The notes under the pieces were generated by a model, which saw nothing but the letters and a program-made list of their open reading frames with translations, had not been told where the DNA came from and searched no databases. Positions 1 through 5,815 of a DNA stretch of 16,085 nt are shown here, one piece after another (within the stretch, counting starts at the first letter, position 1; the number at the start of each line of letters is the position of its first letter). The translations under genes and the position numbers were made by a program. Origin of the DNA: DATBDM01 sp036269915 (GTDB taxonomy: Bacteria > Actinomycetota > Thermoleophilia > Solirubrobacterales > Solirubrobacteraceae); contig DATBDM010000063.1 in the NCBI GenBank assembly GCA_036269915.1, positions 1 to 16,085 on the forward strand. Reading direction: 5' to 3'.

Positions 1-60
1 GTCGTCTACTGCGACATCCACTCGCCCGACATGCGGATGACCATCCACGTCACGCGCTAG
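1..60 (+). CDS. C-terminal end of a probable cupredoxin (blue copper) protein, partial
   Basis: Frame 1 is open from the window edge to a TAG at 58-60 and encodes 19 residues ending VVYCDIHSPDMRMTIHVTR. The pattern Y-x-C-x2-H-x3-M followed by a hydrophobic strand to the C-terminus resembles the last copper-ligand loop of plastocyanin/amicyanin-like cupredoxins, where Cys, His and Met bind type-1 copper. In amicyanin the spacing is C-x2-H-x2-M and in plastocyanin C-x2-H-x4-M, so x3 is between the two. The start and most of the gene are outside the window. A multicopper oxidase C-terminus or an unrelated protein is possible, because only 19 residues can be seen. Confidence 0.5.
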   Translation, partial: VVYCDIHSPDMRMTIHVTR

Positions 61-77
61 CGGGGATAGGATCCCCG
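61..77 (+). promoter_or_regulatory. Palindrome CGGGGATAGGATCCCCG containing a -10-like TAGGAT
   Basis: The 17 nt directly after the upstream TAG stop form a perfect 7-bp inverted repeat (CGGGGAT / ATCCCCG) around a 3-nt centre. The hexamer TAGGAT at 67-72 fits an actinobacterial sigma-70-type -10 box and lies 10 nt before the ATG at 83, so transcription would begin at or next to the start codon. No convincing -35 box is visible. The repeat could be an operator over the -10 box, or a small terminator hairpin for the upstream gene, though it has no T-tract. Confidence 0.4.
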
Positions 78-82
78 GCCTC

Positions 83-487
83 ATGGAGGCCTCCAACCGC
101 AAGATCCGCGTCGTCGTCGCCAAGCCCGGCCTCGACGGGCACGACCGCGGCGCGAAGATCATCGCGCGGGCGCTGCGCGACGCGGGCATGGAGGTCATCT
201 ACACCGGCCTGCACCAGACGCCGGAGCAGATCGTCGAGACCGTGCTGCAGGAGGACGCGGACGCCGTCGGCCTCTCGATCCTCTCCGGCGCCCATATGAC
301 GCTGGTCCCGAAGGTCATCGAGCTGCTGCGCGAGCAGGACGCCGGCGACGTCGTCGTCACGGTCGGCGGCACGATCCCGAACTCGGACATCTCCGAGCTC
401 AAGGAGCTCGGCGTCGCCGCGATCTTCACCCCGGGCGCGTCGACGACCGAGATCGTCGACTACATCCGGGGCGCCGTCACGCCCTAG
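83..487 (+). CDS. Cobalamin-binding small subunit of an acyl-CoA mutase (methylmalonyl-/isobutyryl-CoA mutase type)
   Basis: The 134-residue product consists almost entirely of one Rossmann-like B12-binding domain. It has the base-off/His-on cobalamin motif D18-G-H20-D-R-G23 (DxHxxG, His20 being the lower cobalt ligand), S65-I-L67 and the G95-G96 turn. The length matches stand-alone small subunits such as IcmB or archaeal-type methylmalonyl-CoA mutase subunit B (about 130-140 aa). These pair with a separate catalytic large subunit to rearrange acyl-CoA carbon skeletons. No large subunit, MeaB-type chaperone or epimerase is visible nearby, so the substrate cannot be assigned. ATG at 83 is preceded by a -10-like TAGGAT at 67-72 and no clear ribosome binding site, so it is probably read from a leaderless mRNA. 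A VOC gene follows after 5 nt. Confidence 0.9.
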   Translation: MEASNRKIRVVVAKPGLDGHDRGAKIIARALRDAGMEVIYTGLHQTPEQIVETVLQEDADAVGLSILSGAHMTLVPKVIELLREQDAGDVVVTVGGTIPNSDISELKELGVAAIFTPGASTTEIVDYIRGAVTP

Positions 488-492
488 GCCGG

Positions 493-1161
493 GTGCTCGA
501 CCACGTCGACATCCGCGTCGCCGACCGCGACGCGTCCCAGCGCTTCTACGAGACCGTCCTCGCCGTGCTCGGCAAGCGCTACAGGGTCGACGCCGAGTGG
601 ATCGATTGGGGCGACTTCTCGATCGTCTCCGACGGTCAACCCGTCACGAAGCACCTGCATGTCGCGTTCTCCGCGCCGTCGCACGAGCTCGTGGACGCCT
701 TCCACCGCGCGGGCGTCGAGGCCGGCTCCTCCGGCGACGGCGCCTGCCTGCGCGACCCCGACGGCAACCGCGTCGAGGCGGTGTACACGGGCCATGCGAG
801 CAAGACCGGCGCGATCGACCAGCTGCGGCTGCGCACCCGCGACGTCGCGGCCATCCGGCGTTTCTACGTGGCGACGGGCCACGAGCTCGGTGTCGACGAG
901 CCGGGCCGCGTCCAGGTCGTCACGGGCGGCGCCTCGGTCTCCTACGTCGCCGGCGATCCGCCGACCGAGCACGTCCACATCGCGTTCGGCGCCGACACGA
1001 ACGAGGCGGTCGACGCCTTCCACCGGGCCGCGATCGACGCGGGCTACGCGGACAACGGGGCGCCGGGCGAGCGCGCCGCCTACCACCCGGGCTACTACGG
1101 GGCGTTCGTCCTCGACGCCGACGGCCACAACATCGAGGCCGTGAACCACAACCGGGAGTAA
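493..1161 (+). CDS. Tandem VOC-domain protein (glyoxalase/extradiol dioxygenase superfamily)
   Basis: The 222-residue product holds two VOC modules, about residues 1-98 and 107-222. Each opens with a beta-strand plus an RFY helix (ASQRFYE at 14-20; AIRRFYV at 120-126) and ends with DPDG/DADG...EA. In module 1 the expected metal ligands are present: H4, H56 and E95. In module 2 the first ligand position is Q110, while H162 and E215 remain, so this module may bind metal poorly or not at all. The fold is shared by glyoxalase I, bleomycin/fosfomycin resistance proteins and dioxygenases, so the substrate cannot be named. GTG at 493 is the only plausible start, 5 nt after the mutase-subunit stop, implying co-transcription. 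The gene ends 30 nt before smr. Confidence 0.8.
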   Translation: MLDHVDIRVADRDASQRFYETVLAVLGKRYRVDAEWIDWGDFSIVSDGQPVTKHLHVAFSAPSHELVDAFHRAGVEAGSSGDGACLRDPDGNRVEAVYTGHASKTGAIDQLRLRTRDVAAIRRFYVATGHELGVDEPGRVQVVTGGASVSYVAGDPPTEHVHIAFGADTNEAVDAFHRAAIDAGYADNGAPGERAAYHPGYYGAFVLDADGHNIEAVNHNRE

Positions 1162-1164
1162 CTG

Positions 1165-1191
1165 TACCGGCTGGACGGTATACTAACCGTC
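1165..1191 (+). promoter_or_regulatory. smr-tetR promoter with overlapping inverted repeats (candidate TetR operator)
   Basis: A -10-like TATACT at 1179-1184 lies 7 nt before the smr ATG at 1192, leaving almost no leader. It sits inside the perfect inverted repeat GACGGT (1174-1179) / ACCGTC (1186-1191) with a 6-nt centre. A second pair, TACCG (1165-1169) / CGGTA (1176-1180), shares the middle half-site, giving three CGGT/ACCG half-sites in 27 bp. Repeats over the core promoter of an efflux gene whose next gene encodes a TetR repressor are typical of autoregulated units. Operator function is inferred. Confidence 0.6.
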
Positions 1192-1515
1192 ATGCCGAGC
1201 AGCATCCTCCTCTCCATCGCGATCCTCAGCGAGGTCGCGGCGACCGTGTCGCTGCGCTTCGCGCACGGCTTCACGAACCCCGTCCCCAGCGCGGTGGTGG
1301 TGATCGGCTACGGCATCTCGTTCTGGATGCTCGCGCTCGTCCTCAAGCAGCTGCCGATCGGGCTGACCTACGCCGTCTGGTCGGCCGCCGGCACGGCGCT
1401 GATCGCCGCGATCGGGATCTTCGCCTTCGGCGAAGGCGCCACCACGCTGAAGCTCGCCTCGCTCGCACTCATCATCATGGGCGTCGTGGGCCTCAACCTC
1501 GCCGGCACCCATTGA
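1192..1515 (+). CDS. Small multidrug resistance (SMR, EmrE-type) transporter
   Basis: The 107-residue, four-helix membrane protein has the usual SMR length. It carries the family's key residues at EmrE numbering: Glu14 (proton/substrate site in ILSEVAAT), Tyr40, Tyr60, Trp63 (TYAVWSAAG) and Gly97 in helix 4. SMR proteins work as antiparallel dimers in the cytoplasmic membrane and exchange protons for quaternary ammonium compounds, aromatic cations or guanidinium. Whether this one is a drug exporter (Qac type) or a guanidinium exporter (Gdx type) cannot be settled by eye. The start ATG is fixed by the match of all these positions. Its TGA stop overlaps the TTG start of tetR, so the two genes should be translationally coupled and the repressor probably controls this transporter. 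Confidence 0.93.
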   Translation: MPSSILLSIAILSEVAATVSLRFAHGFTNPVPSAVVVIGYGISFWMLALVLKQLPIGLTYAVWSAAGTALIAAIGIFAFGEGATTLKLASLALIIMGVVGLNLAGTH

Positions 1516-2042
1516 CCCGCCGCGATACGCGCGCGCACCTGCTCGACGCCGCCGTCGCCGTGATCCGGCGCGACGGCGCGCAGGCGCTCACGCTCGACGC
1601 CGTCGCCGCCGAGGCCGGCGTCTCCAAGGGCGGGCTGCTCTACCACTTCAAGTCCAAGCGCCAGCTGCTGGACGCCATGGTCGCCCGCTGGATGGACGAG
1701 TGGGAGGCCGAGTTCGACGCCGACACGACGGGCGACGGCTTCGTCGCCTCCTTCGTGCGCACCTCGCACCTCGGCGGCGCCGGCCAGGAGGAGCGGGCGG
1801 CCGAGACGGGGCTGCTCGCGGCGATCGCCGCCGAGCCCGCGGTGCTCGCGGCGGTGCGCGATCGCTACGCGACGTGGCAAGATCGCGTCGAGCGCGAGGG
1901 TTCCGACCCCGTGGAAGCGACGGTGGCGCGGCTGGCAGCCGACGGTCTCTGGCTCGCCGACCTGCTCGGGCTGGCCCCGCCCCAGGGGCAGTTGCGCGAG
2001 CAGGTCCTGGCCAGGCTGCTCGAGCTCGCCCGACGCGATTGA
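1512..2042 (+). CDS. TetR/AcrR-family transcriptional regulator
   Basis: The 176-residue product begins with a TetR-type DNA-binding domain. Helix 1 is at about 6-20 and the helix-turn-helix at about 27-46, with LTLDAVAAEAGVSKGGLLYH, then F46 and K47 and the following KRQLLDAMV helix. The C-terminal ligand-binding half (about 55-176) is a divergent helical domain rich in Ala, Leu and Glu. I chose the TTG at 1512 because it overlaps the smr stop (TTGA), gives the usual short N-terminal tail, and no ATG or GTG start occurs before the HTH. The same frame stays open far upstream to position 597, but that stretch is an out-of-frame shadow of the VOC gene. Candidate targets are the palindromes on its own promoter (1165-1191) and just after it, at the etfB promoter (2039-2054). 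Confidence 0.9.
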   Translation: MTRRDTRAHLLDAAVAVIRRDGAQALTLDAVAAEAGVSKGGLLYHFKSKRQLLDAMVARWMDEWEAEFDADTTGDGFVASFVRTSHLGGAGQEERAAETGLLAAIAAEPAVLAAVRDRYATWQDRVEREGSDPVEATVARLAADGLWLADLLGLAPPQGQLREQVLARLLELARRD

Positions 2043-2065
2043 CTCGTCAGTCAACCCGGTAGGAT
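2039..2065 (+). promoter_or_regulatory. etfB promoter with TTGACT/AGTCAA operator-like palindrome
   Basis: TTGACT (2039-2044), CGTC and AGTCAA (2049-2054) form a perfect 6-bp inverted repeat with a 4-nt centre, overlapping the tetR stop codon TGA at 2040-2042. The left arm also reads as a -35 box. TAGGAT at 2060-2065 could be the -10, although the 15-nt spacer is short. The symmetry and overlap with the promoter suggest repressor control of the ETF operon, possibly by the adjacent TetR protein. Downstream in the 54-nt leader are a 10-bp palindrome GCCACGTGGC (2070-2079) and a second copy of CAACCCGGTA (2052-2061 and 2097-2106). Confidence 0.55.
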
Positions 2066-2119
2066 CCCCGCCACGTGGCCGCCAGGTGCGGTCGGGCAAC
2101 CCGGTAACGAGGTGAGGCA

Positions 2120-2935
2120 GTGAAGATCTGCGTCCTGGTCAAAGAGGTGCCGGACGCCGCCGTCGAGAAGCGGATCAACCCCTCGACGGGGCGCCTGGAC
2201 CGCAATGGGGAGAAGAACCTGAACCCGTTCGACACCCACGCGATCGAGGCGGCGATGCAGCTCAAGGAGGGCGGCGCCATCGAGGTCGAGGAGGTCGTCG
2301 CGGTGACGATGGGCCCCGAGTCCGCCGTACGCGCGCTCCACAAGGCCGTATCGCTGGGCGCCGATCGCTCGGTGCACCTCACCGACGAGGCGCTGGCCGG
2401 CTCCGACGTCAACGGCACGGGCTACGCCCTCGCCCAGGCGCTCGCCAAGGAGTCCCCGGACCTGGTCCTGCTCGGCCAGCAGTCCGACGACGGCGAGTGC
2501 TACACGATCGGCGCCGTCGTGGCCGACCACCTGCAGATGCCCTCCCTCACGCAGGTCATCAAGATCGAGATCGACGAGCGAAGCGGTGACGAAGGCGGGA
2601 GCAAGCTGCGCTGCGAGCGCCAGGCCGAGTACGGCTACGACACGGTCTCGATCGACTTCCCGGCCGTGATCTCGGTCGGCGACGCGATCAACGAGCCGCG
2701 CTACCCGTCGCTGAAGGCGATCATGGGCGCCAAGAAGAAGCCGCTCGAGACGCTCTCCGTGGGCGACGCCGGCATCGACGCCGGCCGCGTCGGCTACGAC
2801 AACGCGCGCGCCCACTGCTCGGACTTCGCCGCGCCGCCCGAGAAGGCTGCCGGCCAGATCATCGAGGACGAGGACACCGCGGAAACGGTCGAGAAGATCG
2901 TCGCGTGGCTGGACGAAAGGAAGCTCCTGGCATGA
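2120..2935 (+). CDS. etfB: Electron transfer flavoprotein beta subunit
   Basis: The 271-residue product matches EtfB over its whole length. It has the N-terminal VKEVPD strand (7-12), ADRSVHLTD (81-89), GQQSDDG in the nucleotide (AMP/FAD) site (119-125) and the family signature NEPRYPSLKAIMGAKKKP (191-208). With EtfA it forms the soluble flavoprotein that takes electrons from acyl-CoA dehydrogenases and passes them to ETF-QO. GTG at 2120 is supported by the strong ribosome binding site GAGGTGAGG at about 2109-2117. It is the first gene of a three-gene operon, and its TGA overlaps the etfA ATG by 4 nt. Residues 153-160 (ERSGDEGG) are an extra loop with unusual codons that resembles an insert in the ETF-QO gene. 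Confidence 0.97.
   Translation: MKICVLVKEVPDAAVEKRINPSTGRLDRNGEKNLNPFDTHAIEAAMQLKEGGAIEVEEVVAVTMGPESAVRALHKAVSLGADRSVHLTDEALAGSDVNGTGYALAQALAKESPDLVLLGQQSDDGECYTIGAVVADHLQMPSLTQVIKIEIDERSGDEGGSKLRCERQAEYGYDTVSIDFPAVISVGDAINEPRYPSLKAIMGAKKKPLETLSVGDAGIDAGRVGYDNARAHCSDFAAPPEKAAGQIIEDEDTAETVEKIVAWLDERKLLA
2573..2604 (+). repeat. Short in-frame repeat-like insert in etfB (copy 1)
   Basis: The stretch starting GACGAGCGAAGCGGTGACGA reads in frame as DERSGDEGG and shares GAGCGAAGCG plus a close continuation with 4461-4496 in the ETF-QO gene, in the same reading frame. It uses codons rare in this window (CGA, AGC, GGT, GAA). It lies in a loop between two beta-strands, where EtfB homologues normally have only a short turn. 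Whether it belongs to a genome-wide repeat family cannot be judged from two copies. Confidence 0.4.
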
Positions 2936-3912
2936 GCGGGATCCTGGTCTACGCCCTCCACTACGAGGGCGAGTTCAACAAGAACTCCCTCGGCGCCGTC
3001 TCCGAGGGCGCCCGCCTGGCGTCCCAGCTCGGCAGCGAGTGCCACGCGATCGTCGTCGGCGACCCGGCCGGCCTGCCGGACGACCTCGTCTCCACGCTCG
3101 GCAACTACGGCGCGACCAAGGTCTTCCGCGCCGAGGGCCCCGAGGGCCTCGCGCAGCCGGTCGTCGACGCCATGTCGCAGGTCGTGAAGTCCGAGGGCCA
3201 CGACTACGTGCTCTTCGGCGGCGGCCTGCTCGGCTTCGAGATCGGCGCGGGCATCGCCGCGCGCCTCGACGCCGGCGTCTGCATGGAGGTCACCGAGGTC
3301 GTCGTGCAGGACTCGAAGCTCGTCGCGCGACGCCCGATCCTGCAGGACTCGCAGGTCTCCGACGTGCACTACCGCTCCGACGTCGGCGTGATCATCGGGC
3401 GCCTGAACGCGTTCGAGATCTCCGAGGCCGGCTCCGACGCGGCGACCGTCGAGGACGTGCAGGTCGACTACGCCCCACACTCGCTCAGGGCCACGATGGT
3501 CGAGCGCGGCGAGCAGCGCGGCGCCGACGTGAACATCGAGGACGCCGACATCCTCGTCGCCGGCGGCCGCGGCCTCGGCAAGGCCGAGGGCTTCGAGGCG
3601 CTCGAGCAGCTCGCGGGCTCGCTCGGCGGCGCCGTCGCGGCGACCCGCGCGGTGGTCGACGCCGGCTGGTACCCCTACGCCGCGCAGATCGGCCAGACGG
3701 GCAAGACCGTCGCGCCGAAGCTGTACCTCGCGGCGGGCATCTCCGGCGCGATCCAGCACAAGGTCGGCATGCAGAGCTCCGAGAACATCGTGGCGATCAA
3801 CAAGGACTCGAACGCCCCGATCTTCGAGTTCGCGGATCTCGGCATCGTCGGCGACCTGAACAAGATCGTCCCCAAGCTCACCGAGGCGGTGAAGGCCCGC
3901 AAGGGCGGCTGA
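2932..3912 (+). CDS. etfA: Electron transfer flavoprotein alpha subunit
   Basis: The 326-residue product has the two EtfA domains: an N-terminal alpha/beta domain (about 1-190) and the C-terminal FAD domain (about 200-326). The latter contains GGRGLG (211-216) and the EtfA signature beginning LYLAAGISGAIQHKVG at residue 264 and running through SSENIVAIN to DLGIVGDLNKIVP. It binds the redox-active FAD of the EtfAB dimer. I chose ATG at 2932 because it overlaps the etfB stop (ATGA) and has GAAAGGAAG at 2915-2923 as a ribosome binding site. An in-frame GTG at 2905 lies inside etfB and would add residues not expected in the family. The stop shares one base with the ETF-QO start (TGATG). Confidence 0.97.
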   Translation: MSGILVYALHYEGEFNKNSLGAVSEGARLASQLGSECHAIVVGDPAGLPDDLVSTLGNYGATKVFRAEGPEGLAQPVVDAMSQVVKSEGHDYVLFGGGLLGFEIGAGIAARLDAGVCMEVTEVVVQDSKLVARRPILQDSQVSDVHYRSDVGVIIGRLNAFEISEAGSDAATVEDVQVDYAPHSLRATMVERGEQRGADVNIEDADILVAGGRGLGKAEGFEALEQLAGSLGGAVAATRAVVDAGWYPYAAQIGQTGKTVAPKLYLAAGISGAIQHKVGMQSSENIVAINKDSNAPIFEFADLGIVGDLNKIVPKLTEAVKARKGG

Positions 3913-5675
3913 TGTCGCAGAGCAACGGACGGCCCCCCGGCGGCTGGTCCCCGAGCCAGTTCCCGCCGCCCGTCGATTCGGCCGGCGAGTTCGTCGGCCC
4001 GATCACGGACGCCGAGGACGAGCGGATCGAGGTCGGCGTCGCGATCGTCGGCGGCGGGCAGGCGGGGCTGGCATGCGCCATCCGGCTGCTGCAGCTGCTC
4101 GAGGACGACCCCGAGCTCACCGAGAAGCTCGGCGAGGTCCCGGTCGCGGTGGTCGAGAAGGGCAAGGTCGCGGGAGCGCATCAGCTCTCCGGCGCAGTCA
4201 TGAACCCGTCCTCGATCCAGGAGCTGTTCCCGGATGCGACGCCCTCCGACTGGCCCAACTACGGGCCGGTCGAGGGCGAGACCGTCTACTTCATGCTCAA
4301 CTCCAAGCGCGCGGTGCCGCTCAAGCCGGTCCCGCCGCCGTTCCGCAACCACGGCAACTACGTGATCTCGCTGGCCGAGCTCAACCGCTGGCTGGCCGAG
4401 AAGGCGGAGGAGCTGGGCGCCTACATCCTCACGGAGACCGTCGGCGCGAAGCTGCTGGTCGAGGAGCGAAGCGACGACGAGGCCTCTGGCCGAGGCAGGT
4501 GCGTCGTGCGCGGCGTCCGCACCGGCGACAAGGGCCGCGACAAGTCGGGCGGCGAGAAGTCCAACTTCGAGCCGGGCTCGGACGTCGTCGCGCGCGCCAC
4601 GGTGCTCGCGGAGGGCAACTGGGGCCACCTGACCGGGGCGGCGCTGAAGGCGCTCGACCTCGCGCCGCAGGACCCGCAGGTGTGGGCGCTCGGCGTGAAG
4701 GAGGTCTGGGAGGTCGAGACGCCGCTGCACAAGGTGATCCACACGCTCGGCTGGCCGCTGCGCCCGCAGGGCAAGTGGAAGGAGTTCGGCGGCTCCTGGA
4801 TCTACGGCATGAACCGCGAGGGGGAGACCCCCAAGGTCTCGATCGGCTACGTCGCCGGGCTCGACTCCGCCGACGCGCGGCTCTCGGTCCACGACGTGCT
4901 CCAGCAGTTCAAGCTGCACCCGAAGGTCAAGAAGATCCTCGCGGGCGGCAAGCGCGTCGCCTGGGGCGCGAAGGCGATCCCCGAGGGCGGCTACTGGGCG
5001 ATGCCGCGGCTGCACGCCCCCGGCATGGTCATCGCCGGCGACGCCGCGGGCATGGTCAACGTGCCCAAGCTCAAGGGCGTCCACTACGCGATCAGGGCCG
5101 GCATGCTCGCCGCCGAGACGATCTACGAGCAGCTCAAGAGCGGCTCGACGGACTTCTCCGCCTACGAGCAGGCCGTGCACGACTCGGAGATCGGCAAGGA
5201 CCTCTGGGAGTCGCGCAACATGAAGCAGCCGTTCGGCAAGGGGCTGGTGATCGGCGGCGCCATCACCAACGCGATGGTCGTCACCAAGGGCCGCTTCCCG
5301 GGCGGCCACTGGGCGACCCACCGCGACTCCGAGCAGCCGCTGGAGCTCACGGACCGCCCGAAGCGCTATCCCAAGCCCGACGGCAGGTACACGTTCGACA
5401 AGCTCTCGGGCGTCTTCCTGACCGGCAACGCGACGCGCGACGACGCGCCGAGCCACATCCGGATCGAGCGCCACGTGCCGCGCGAGATCGCCGAGGCGTG
5501 GTCGTGGATGTGCCCGGCGGGTGTCTACGAGATCCCGGAGGACGCGCCCGAGGAGGGCTACGTCGACCTCCAGGTCAACCCGAGCAACTGCGTGCAGTGC
5601 GGCGCGATCACCGCCAAGGGCGGCCGGCTCACCCCGCCCGAGGGCGGGGACGGGCCGATGTACCAGGTGACATAG
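3912..5675 (+). CDS. Electron transfer flavoprotein-quinone oxidoreductase (ETF dehydrogenase)
   Basis: The 587-residue product has family-typical length. It starts with a Pro-rich tail, then the FAD Rossmann motif VAIVGGGQAGLACA (G47-G-G-Q-A-G52). The quinone/FAD region includes GDAAGMVNVPKLKG, and the C-terminal ferredoxin-like domain begins MCPAGVYE. This peripheral membrane enzyme takes electrons from EtfAB through a 4Fe-4S cluster and FAD to quinone, probably menaquinone here. Cys534, Cys560 and Cys563 are present, but where CxxCxxC is expected the sequence reads CVQCGAI, with Ile566 replacing the fourth cluster cysteine. The loop around residues 184-196 carries the ERSDDEASGRGR insert. 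ATG at 3912 overlaps the etfA stop by one base, and AAGGGCGG at 3901-3908 is its ribosome binding site. Confidence 0.95.
   Translation: MSQSNGRPPGGWSPSQFPPPVDSAGEFVGPITDAEDERIEVGVAIVGGGQAGLACAIRLLQLLEDDPELTEKLGEVPVAVVEKGKVAGAHQLSGAVMNPSSIQELFPDATPSDWPNYGPVEGETVYFMLNSKRAVPLKPVPPPFRNHGNYVISLAELNRWLAEKAEELGAYILTETVGAKLLVEERSDDEASGRGRCVVRGVRTGDKGRDKSGGEKSNFEPGSDVVARATVLAEGNWGHLTGAALKALDLAPQDPQVWALGVKEVWEVETPLHKVIHTLGWPLRPQGKWKEFGGSWIYGMNREGETPKVSIGYVAGLDSADARLSVHDVLQQFKLHPKVKKILAGGKRVAWGAKAIPEGGYWAMPRLHAPGMVIAGDAAGMVNVPKLKGVHYAIRAGMLAAETIYEQLKSGSTDFSAYEQAVHDSEIGKDLWESRNMKQPFGKGLVIGGAITNAMVVTKGRFPGGHWATHRDSEQPLELTDRPKRYPKPDGRYTFDKLSGVFLTGNATRDDAPSHIRIERHVPREIAEAWSWMCPAGVYEIPEDAPEEGYVDLQVNPSNCVQCGAITAKGGRLTPPEGGDGPMYQVT
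4461..4496 (+). repeat. Short in-frame repeat-like insert in the ETF-QO gene (copy 2)
   Basis: The stretch starting GAGGAGCGAAGCGACGACGA encodes EERSDDEASGRG in frame and resembles 2573-2604 in etfB. It includes an inverted repeat GCCTC (4482-4486) / GAGGC (4492-4496) with a 5-nt loop, and codons uncommon in the surrounding gene (CGA, AGC, TCT). In other ETF-QO proteins this position is a short, variable loop. Confidence 0.4.
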
Positions 5676-5690
5676 CCGCACCGTCGCCGA

Positions 5691-5751
5691 AGGCCGGATC
5701 GCCCGCCGGGGGCCGATGCGAGGCCTGCGCCCGGCGGGTGCGATCCGGCCT
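5691..5751 (+). terminator. Long hairpin after the ETF operon, probable terminator
   Basis: Fifteen nt after the ETF-QO stop, AGGCCGGATCG (5691-5701) pairs with CGATCCGGCCT (5741-5751). This is continued by CCCGCCGGG (5702-5710) with CCCGGCGGG (5730-5738). The result is a 20-bp stem with a 2-nt bulge (TG, 5739-5740) and a 19-nt loop. There is no T-tract, as is common for high-GC terminators, so a structured non-coding or mRNA-stabilising role is also possible. Confidence 0.6.
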
Positions 5752-5769
5752 GGCAGGCGAAACCTGTCT

Positions 5770-5805
5770 CATCGCGCCGAAACTCCGGCCGCGATGACGC
5801 GTTTT
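5770..5805 (+). terminator. Second hairpin followed by TTTT, possible terminator
   Basis: CATCGCG (5770-5776) pairs with CGCGATG (5790-5796). Three more pairs, CCG (5777-5779) with CGG (5786-5788), extend the stem past a bulged C at 5789. TTTT follows at 5802-5805. A weak hairpin CAGG-CGAAA-CCTG lies between this and the long hairpin. It ends only 10 nt before the next ATG, so it could instead be a 5' UTR structure of that gene. Confidence 0.4.
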
Positions 5806-5815
5806 GAAAGATCCC

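Noticed and set aside
493..1161. VOC gene as methylmalonyl-CoA epimerase, partner of the B12-binding subunit
   Set aside because: Epimerases are single-unit proteins of about 140 residues. This is a 222-residue two-module protein without epimerase-specific motifs that I can recognise.
597..1511. Long open frame running through the VOC and smr genes into tetR
   Set aside because: It is an Arg/Pro-rich shadow of high-GC genes in another frame. Only the part from TTG 1512 onward reads as a protein family (TetR).
2905..2931. Upstream GTG start for etfA
   Set aside because: It lies within etfB and would add nine residues not expected in EtfA. ATG 2932 has a good ribosome binding site and the typical ATGA overlap.
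3675..5681. 668-codon minus-strand open frame opposite etfA and the ETF-QO gene
   Set aside because: It has antisense shadow composition (Arg/Leu/Asp/Val/Ala) and no recognisable domain, and both genes opposite have strong family matches.
4073..5797. 574-codon plus-strand open frame inside the ETF-QO gene
   Set aside because: It is very rich in Arg, Gly and Ala with no domain motif, and fully overlaps a well-conserved gene. It is typical of a +1-frame shadow in GC-rich DNA.
5751..5810. Resemblance of GGCGAAACC...GAAA...GACGCG to a GEMM (cyclic di-GMP-I) riboswitch
   Set aside because: Only short pieces match. The order and spacing of the conserved core and the tetraloop-receptor arrangement are not met.
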